From contig WKLE02005974.1 in NCBI GenBank assembly GCA_014885115.2, positions 1 through 24,431 of the forward strand: DNA of 24,431 nucleotides, in the 5' to 3' direction. A program made the position numbers and the translations under genes. The stretch's first letter is position 1; each line of letters starts with the position of its first letter. Positions 19,104 through 24,431 of this stretch are shown here, piece after piece. Under the pieces are notes generated by a model. It was not told where the DNA came from. It searched no databases and saw only the letters and a list, made by a program, of their open reading frames with translations. This DNA is from Asterionellopsis glacialis (taxonomy: Eukaryota > Bacillariophyta > Plagiogrammaphyceae > Rhaphoneidales > Asterionellopsidaceae).

Positions 19104-19971
19104 AATGGTAGATTTTGTCAATATATCCTAATGTTTATTCAGTTTATCAAGAGTATTTTCAAACCACACTGTATAGCACTGTGATGATGATGCATCGACA
19201 GTCTATAACGAATGTACCTGGTACCAAGTAAATTAGTCTGTTCTGATTTTTGCATTCCCCAGATGGGTTTAGTTAAAAATTCTTTCAACTTTGATTTTCA
19301 CGATGAGAATACCGGGAAAAGACCCCCCAAAATAGTCCGTTGAAAGAAAAAATCCAACAAAAAAAAACCTAAATATGTCAAGGAGTCCTAGGATGGTTGG
19401 TTGTCGTATGAAAATCGAAGTTGGTTCAAAAATGGGTGCGATATTATGTTAAAACTCAAAATCGCATAGTTGGGGGTTGACTTTACATAGCAGAAAAGAC
19501 AAAAGATGTCCTGCAACTGGTAAAAATGCAGATGACGCCTTTAAAAAAACTTTCTAAGAAAAAGTCCAGCCAGTGAAAGCTCATCATTTTAACTCTTGTT
19601 ACAACATTTCCTCCAAAATCTATGATGCACACGCAGGATAGAAACACAGGTACAACGCCACAATGGCTTTTGATAAAAAATGCAACAACAAACTAACACC
19701 TGGCAAATACAATGGTATATTTCGGTCCTCCTCACGGTTATGAGCAGTGTCGCCGCCTGATGATTTGATGTGTAATTGATGATTCCACGACAACGGATCC
19801 CTGCAGGGCAGTTGCTTTTTCTTCGTGCATGAGCTATTGTATGACCAAAAACAATACAATTATAGCAGTCTAGAATATCAAAAATACGTCCAAGGCTACA
19901 CCTATCATTATCTATCATGAATATTTGCATCCACAATTCCATATTTATAAATTTTATTCTGAATATTTGCT
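19104..19971. other. Intergenic region between CRAL-TRIO copies A and B
   Basis: Probable promoter of copy A (left) and 3' flank of copy B (right). A 131-codon minus-strand frame at 19589-19984 has no recognisable domain and a start without ATG context, so I do not call it. A GGAGTCCTAGGA motif (palindromic TCCTAGGA) sits near 19384-19395. No clear repeat of the copy C upstream region is seen beyond the first 25 bp. Confidence 0.45.
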
Positions 19972-20535
19972 TCAACTTCGCCATTGTTTACTTTCTTCAT
20001 TACTTGAGATGACTTCAAGAAGTCTTGCAAGATTAGGATATTTATCTTCATCTCCAATTTGAATTCCCTCAGAAAGCATTAATTTGAACACTTCTTGAAG
20101 TAACCAATTCTTGTAATCAAACTGTAACCAGCCTCCTGCAAATTCAGGAATATCAGCAGGACTAATGCCATATCGAGACAGTCGCATATAGATGGATTCC
20201 AAGTTATCGGACATCAAATAGAAATTCAATCGTAATCGAATGATGTGGCCGAAACCATCCAAACATCTTTCTCCAACACGCAAAAAGAGCGTGGATTTTA
20301 AAGGAGGGATAAAGATGTGGCATCCTACAGGCCTCATGGGTAGGGCAAGTGTGGCATCACTAGTACAGCTAGCGGTAAACCTTTCACAGTCCGCGACAGA
20401 ATCAAAAGGATAAAGTTTAGCGTTATTGTGGGGGATGCCAGAAGCTACAATGAGAGTTGTACCATAATTTTGAGTCATTTCACTATCAAACGAATCAAAT
20501 ATTAGCATATGATGTAAGACCCAATGATACCGCAC
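19972..20535 (-). CDS. CRAL-TRIO copy B, exon 2
   Basis: Second exon of copy B (whole gene 21222-19972, 370 residues). It begins VRYHWVLHHMLIFDSFDSE after acceptor taaacag and aligns colinearly with copies A and C, but at only roughly 40% protein identity by eye, including SPADIPEFAGGWLQFDYKNW for the LP-x-x-GG region. The frame upstream of the acceptor is open for seven codons (MNFCIKQ), which are intronic in this model. Copy B is thus the older paralogue, sitting between the two recent copies. Confidence 0.85.
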   Translation of the reverse strand: MRYHWVLHHMLIFDSFDSEMTQNYGTTLIVASGIPHNNAKLYPFDSVADCERFTASCTSDATLALPMRPVGCHIFIPPLKSTLFLRVGERCLDGFGHIIRLRLNFYLMSDNLESIYMRLSRYGISPADIPEFAGGWLQFDYKNWLLQEVFKLMLSEGIQIGDEDKYPNLARLLEVISSNEESKQWRS

Positions 20536-20673
20536 CTGTTTAATACAGAAATTCATGTGCCCGATTTCAATAAATACAACCGCAAATCAACAAATAACAC
20601 GGAACGTTTATGAGTTCAGAACCTGAAAAACAAAATCTCAGCAAAAATAAAGTCATCTTCAATGATTACATAC
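20536..20673 (-). other. Intron of CRAL-TRIO copy B (138 bp)
   Basis: Donor ATG|GTATGTAATC (starts at 20673) and acceptor attaaacag (ends at 20536), phase 0 after DSM. Position and phase match the introns of copies A and C, so the intron predates the duplications. Confidence 0.85.
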
Positions 20674-21222
20674 CATACTATCTACATCTCTTCCAAAATT
20701 TGCATGTAACATATACACGATCTTACGCCCGAATTCATCTCGGTTGGGTAAAGCTTGTATCCCGCCCTTTGCAAATGTAAGCATATCATCTTCAGAAAGG
20801 TCGAAGATCGAGGATCCAGGCTTAAAGGCAATTTCAGTACCAAACAATTCGACCTTTCGTTTCCAGTACGTTACCATTCGTTTTGCGGCGGCTGTTGCAT
20901 TGAACCTGTCTGCGCGAAGAAATGCTAATCTGAAATTTTCGTCATGAATGTGCTCCGGACAAATAAAAAGAGCCGTCTCGTACTCTTCCTTCTCGTTCAT
21001 ATTTTCAATGGCTTCCTCCATGGCAATTAACGATCTTGAAACGAGGTCAGGTGTTTCTTCAATTTCATCTAACAATCCGAATCGTTCATCTTCAACATCG
21101 ACAAGCTCCGTGGGCGTTAGGGCCTCATATTCTTCTTTCATATGAGCCCATGTAAAAGATGGAGCTTCATTAAACCAGGCATAGACGCCATCTATATCAT
21201 TAGTCCTAAGGAATGTTGCCAT
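20674..21222 (-). CDS. CRAL-TRIO copy B, exon 1
   Basis: First exon of copy B, 183 codons from ATG 21222 (MATFLRTNDIDGVYAW). The frame extends upstream without ATG to about 21342. It has the same acidic helical region and the N-terminal CRAL-TRIO signature FRLAFLRADRFNATAAAKRM, then VTYWKRKVELFGTEIAFKPG, ending GRDVDSM at the splice site. Conservation with copies A and C is much higher here than in exon 2. Ligand unknown. Confidence 0.88.
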
Positions 21223-22349
21223 AGGTTCTGGGTTCTCTTTTCTTGACGTAGAGGATAATTGAAATAGTGCTGTTTTTTTAGCAAAGATACAGGGGGGCTG
21301 TATTGAAGAGAAAGTAGTGTTGATGCGATTTCTCAAATACAACAGGAACCTTTACACAGGAATAAAATGAGAATTCCACGAGATCGGGACAGAGCCAGAT
21401 ACCGGTAGAGGGGCGACAGAGGTGCCTTTTTTCAGGGACCTAAACTCAAACTCAACTTGCCACCAGAAAAAACAGCAAATCGCGCGAACAGAAGTCAAGT
21501 TGACGAACACAATAATGGTACTGTAATAAGGAAAAGGACCAATGACAAGAGAGTTGCGTCTTAATGTAGCTGGGACCATCCGGTATTCTTATGTAGGTAG
21601 AAATATGCCTATTTTTTTTCTAGTTCTGATATATATAGGCGTCCGTTGATCGTCGAACACATCAGATAGGAAAACCTACCGGCAGATGCATTAAATATTA
21701 TGTACGTTAGACATTTGTTGGGATGACTCATAAAATACTGAAATTTCATAGGCGAAAAACAAGAGGGAAGTCGAAAGATAAAACAGTCTGAGGTACACTG
21801 TACTTTTTGAAAGATTCATGTCGTCTTTAAAATCATAATATATATTAATATTTATAATATATAAAACGGCGCAGGAAACAGAGTTCATAAACACGAATCT
21901 GTGGTATATCCCAAATTTTGTCAGCAACCCTTTTCTAAAAGTAAATGTATTATTTAATACCAAAGTACTATTAATAAATATTAGTCCTATTTACCTGTTA
22001 GCCCTAACATGGTGAACAACACATTATTTTGGCTAAAGAGAAACAAGTTCGCGGTTTCATAGAAGCTTTGTATGTTCCTCTTGTTATGCAACCAAGCTAC
22101 TTGGACTTGCCTCGATCCCTTTTTTGGAGGAAACCAACATTTGAACTTCTGTTGGTATAAATTACCGGGAAGACATGCAAAAAATGAAACCATTTTGGAA
22201 ACTGTGTCCAAGATGCGTTGACTATTTTTAATAGAAAAACTGGATATTTTTCGAATTATAATATTTAATATTGTACTGATACTTTGACCCTAATTGAAAT
22301 TGTCAACAAATGTGGCTGACTGCACAACATTTAATGTTTGCCAATGCTT
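21223..22349. other. Intergenic region between CRAL-TRIO copies B and C
   Basis: Probable promoter of copy B (left) and 3' UTR of copy C (right). Contains a very AT-rich stretch near 21830-21865 and a TACCGGTA motif at 21400-21407. A minus-strand frame at 21987-22211 has a somewhat protein-like composition (LPGNLYQQKFKCWFPPKKGS) but no ATG and no recognised domain. I call no gene. Confidence 0.45.
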
Positions 22350-22904
22350 TCACCTTCCCTCATTATTTGCAAATGAGGGTTTTCCAAGTAAAAGTTTCAA
22401 AAAAGTTGGAAGACATGGGTGCTTTTTTATTTTTTCATCGTCCATCTTTTCCGCACCTAATAGTGAAATCACCTTTTCATACAACCATTCTTTGTGGTCA
22501 AATTCCAGATCACCACCTGTCTCCTTAGGCATGACATGGGGAAGTAAACCATGATTGGAAAATTTTATATAATTTTCATCGTCACGACCAGCCACATAAA
22601 GTTCTAGACGCATGCGATTGCGGGGTCCCATTGGACCTAGAACTCGTTCTACCAATCGCATCATAGCCCAACCCCGACATTCTTTCATCATGAGATGAAA
22701 TGCAAACGCTCGGAAGGGAAGACTTCTTCCTGATAGTGAACAAGACCTTACAAATCGTTCAAAGTCCTGAATTGTATCAAATGGGTGAAATTTATGATCA
22801 GGCTGACTCGTGGACCAAAGTTGTATCAAACCATTTTTTTGAGTTTCCACACCTTCCAATGAGTCGAATATTGCCATGTGCTGTACAACCCAATAACATC
22901 TTGA
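22350..22904 (-). CDS. CRAL-TRIO copy C, exon 2
   Basis: Second exon of copy C (whole gene 23601-22350, 378 residues). It begins SRCYWVVQHMAIFDSLEG after acceptor tcaatag. It is nearly identical to copy A from the acceptor to about 22722 and fairly similar again left of about 22580, but differs strongly between (LPFRAFAFHLMMKECRGWAM to MGPRN, with about 16 of 36 residues changed). The LP-x-x-GG turn reads LLPHVMPKETGGDLEF. It ends SFANNEGR, four residues shorter than copy A. Confidence 0.85.
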   Translation of the reverse strand, partial: SRCYWVVQHMAIFDSLEGVETQKNGLIQLWSTSQPDHKFHPFDTIQDFERFVRSCSLSGRSLPFRAFAFHLMMKECRGWAMMRLVERVLGPMGPRNRMRLELYVAGRDDENYIKFSNHGLLPHVMPKETGGDLEFDHKEWLYEKVISLLGAEKMDDEKIKKHPCLPTFLKLLLGKPSFANNEGR

Positions 22905-23019
22905 CTATTGATATGATTGATATTTAAAGCAAAAATACGAATACAATTTAGTTGAGATCAAACTAACCTATCCACGAGACTGCCGATGCATTCCCAAAAT
23001 ATCAAGTGAAATAACGTAC
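22905..23019 (-). other. Intron of CRAL-TRIO copy C (115 bp)
   Basis: Donor ATG|GTACGT (starts at 23019) and acceptor catatcaatag (ends at 22905), phase 0. Same length as, and about 96% identical to, the copy A intron. Confidence 0.85.
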
Positions 23020-23601
23020 CATACTATCTACATTGTCACCAAATGACCCAGCTTCTACATAAAAAATAGCACGTCCGAATTCATCTCGTGTAGGTAATAG
23101 TTGCAAACCACCCTTGACTAAGTTCTGCGCATCCTCCTCTGTTAGGTCAAGCAAAGAAGAACCAGCCTTAAAGGCAACGTGTGTCCCGAATAATTCGACC
23201 TTACGCTCCCAATAATCTACCATTCGTCGAGCAGCAGCGCGAACATTGAAACGATCCGCTCGTAAAAAAGCAAGTCGAAATTTCTCATCTTGCACATGCT
23301 CCGGAACGATAAATAGGGCAGTTTCATAGGCTTCCTTCTCTTCAATCAAGTCAATTGCTGCATCCAAACCTAAAAGTGACCTTGTAACCAATTCAGGTGT
23401 TTCTTCAACTTCGTCCACAAGTCCGTATAGCTCATCTTCAATCAATAATTGCTCTTCTGCTGACAAGGATTCTTTCTGCTCCTTGAGATTTTTCCAAGTA
23501 AACGTTGCATTTTCGAATGCCCACTTAGGTATGTCTTGAACAGATTTGGTTTGGACAGGATAAACTTCTTTTATGGTAAGTTTTGTCTCGGTCCTATCCA
23601 T
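23020..23601 (-). CDS. CRAL-TRIO copy C, exon 1
   Basis: First exon of copy C, 194 codons from ATG 23601 (MDRTETKLTIKEVYPVQTK). It keeps an upstream ATG that copy A lacks, giving nine more residues. The body is almost identical to copy A exon 1, with the same acidic helix (SAEEQLLIEDELYGL) and N-terminal CRAL-TRIO signature (FRLAFLRADRFNVRAAARRM). Homology with copy A fades within about 30 bp upstream of the start, so the duplicated or converted tract ends near the start codon and promoters differ between copies. Confidence 0.88.
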
Positions 23602-24290
23602 GATGCCATTTGCTCTTTTGTTTTTTTTTAAGAGCCGTTTACTGATTCTCGATAGTCAGAAGGTTGTCCCGAATGTAACATTTGATGATGCGACAGAGGA
23701 ATCGTGAAATGCATCCCTGCAGACACGCTTTTCACGGGGGGGGGTTAATTAAAAAAAATTTATGCACTAGATTCTACAAATAAAGTCCTTCTTGTTCCTC
23801 TAGGTCCTAGAGGACTATGTCCTTGACGTCCTACAACATTTTTCCTCTATATATATATAATATCTGTTAAGTCCGTTGCAAACAGCTTTCCTGATGAAAG
23901 CGTGTTTATGTCTTAATTCGTAATTGTAGTTTTTTTAAGTATTTTATTCCTATTAGTATTTTTTATAATTTTTTGTATTGAATTTTGCAGCCGCCTGTTG
24001 CTTATCATGAATATTGGAATCCATTAATTAGATCATTTTGATTCGTAGTCCCTATTATTATAGTCGTCAAGCATGTATTCCTCTATTAGTGCTCCTTAAA
24101 TTAGTAATTTTCCTTCCATACCTCATACTGTGCACTAATTCGGTACTCATATGCAATTTCACTTATATTTTTTCCATGACCTCAAATAATAGAGTATTTC
24201 GGTTGGTCAGACCGTTAACCAGCAGAATTACATTTTTTAACAACGAAGTGATGTCGGTTCTCTTTCTTACAGACAGGAGGTCCTACTTAA
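23602..24290. promoter_or_regulatory. Upstream region of CRAL-TRIO copy C
   Basis: Probable promoter of copy C at its left side. It contains a g-run near 23737-23745, a near-perfect palindrome at 23796-23814, several AGGAC/GTCCT pentamers at 23785-23835, and a TA-rich tract near 23849-23860. No gene is supported in 23602-24290; the plus-strand frame at 24038-24313 lacks ATG context and domain matches. Confidence 0.45.
23796..23814. repeat. Perfect 9-bp-arm palindrome with AGGAC/GTCCT cores
   Basis: TCCTCTAGG at 23796-23804 and CCTAGAGGA at 23806-23814 are exact reverse complements around one central T. It lies about 195 bp upstream of the copy C start and is flanked by further GTCCT motifs. 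Confidence 0.75.
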
Positions 24291-24431
24291 CTAGTAATAT
24301 CCTTGAAGTTTAAGAGTGCAAACTTCATTTTTATTCAACCAAAAACATAAGGGAACTTGCGGCATTTCAGCTTTGGTATTGAATTGAAGAGGATCAAATC
24401 CTTGGGCATAAGACATTATTAGATATGCATT
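24291..24431 (-). CDS. Possible partial gene running off the right edge
   Basis: A minus-strand frame is open from the window edge to a TAG at 24291, giving 46 residues. It includes MSYAQGFDPLQFNTKAEMPQ followed by VPLCFWLNKNEVCTLKL. Composition looks protein-like rather than the Phe/Ile/Lys-rich noise common in nearby spurious frames. Too short to assign a family; it could be the end of an exon or chance. Confidence 0.25.
   Translation of the reverse strand, partial: NAYLIMSYAQGFDPLQFNTKAEMPQVPLCFWLNKNEVCTLKLQGYY

Noticed and set aside
19589..19984. 131-codon minus-strand frame between CRAL-TRIO copies A and B
   Set aside because: No recognisable domain, Cys/Ile-rich random-looking composition, and it overlaps the end of copy B in another frame.
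1..24431. CRISPR arrays, bacterial operons, viral genes
   Set aside because: No regularly spaced direct repeats and no bacterial or viral hallmark proteins; spliceosomal introns and gene content are eukaryotic.

Overview
The window looks like nuclear DNA from a diatom or a close stramenopile relative. Genes lie on both strands, are widely spaced and AT-rich between, and carry short GT-AG introns (103 to 225 bp in the well-supported cases). One preprotein has a signal peptide cleaved before Phe (EA-F), the bipartite signal used to enter red-derived complex plastids. A two-domain helicase-associated (HA) protein and a run of CRAL-TRIO genes are gene families typically expanded in diatoms. Species cannot be told from the sequence alone.

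Layout. 1-2170 is gene-poor and holds a degenerate dispersed repeat and a cluster of CTCCCAC/GTGGGAG hairpins. 2173-2967 (minus) holds a broken or multi-exon membrane-protein gene and a Pro/Thr-rich exon. 3739-4710 (+) is a Hop/STI1-like TPR co-chaperone. 6206-7288 (+) is an F-box protein. 7524-8621 (-) is a Golgi-type sulfotransferase with a probable missing 5' exon. 9329-10696 (+, 1 intron) is a FAM50/XAP5 nuclear protein. 11203-12071 (-, 1 intron) is a plastid-targeted coiled-coil protein. 12969-15093 (+, 1 intron) is a PHO84-like MFS transporter. 15500-16765 (-) is the HA protein. 17867-23601 (-) is a tandem array of three two-exon CRAL-TRIO (Sec14-like) genes. A possible coding fragment runs off the right edge on the minus strand.

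The genes do not form one pathway; most are independent housekeeping or membrane-trafficking genes, as expected for a eukaryotic chromosome. Two divergent pairs share 5' intergenic regions (sulfotransferase/FAM50 and plastid protein/transporter). Three convergent pairs are F-box/sulfotransferase, FAM50/plastid protein and transporter/HA protein.

The most interesting signal is in the CRAL-TRIO array. Copies A and C are about 98% identical through exon 1, the intron and the start of exon 2, then abruptly about 71% identical over a 140-bp island, then similar again. This suggests gene conversion or localized diversification inside the lipid-binding half. Other points worth checking are a stop codon embedded in a near-perfect splice donor in the HA gene, a two-codon uORF overlapping the transporter start, a 21-bp palindrome upstream of the TPR gene, and the possible decayed membrane-protein gene at 2.2-2.7 kb.
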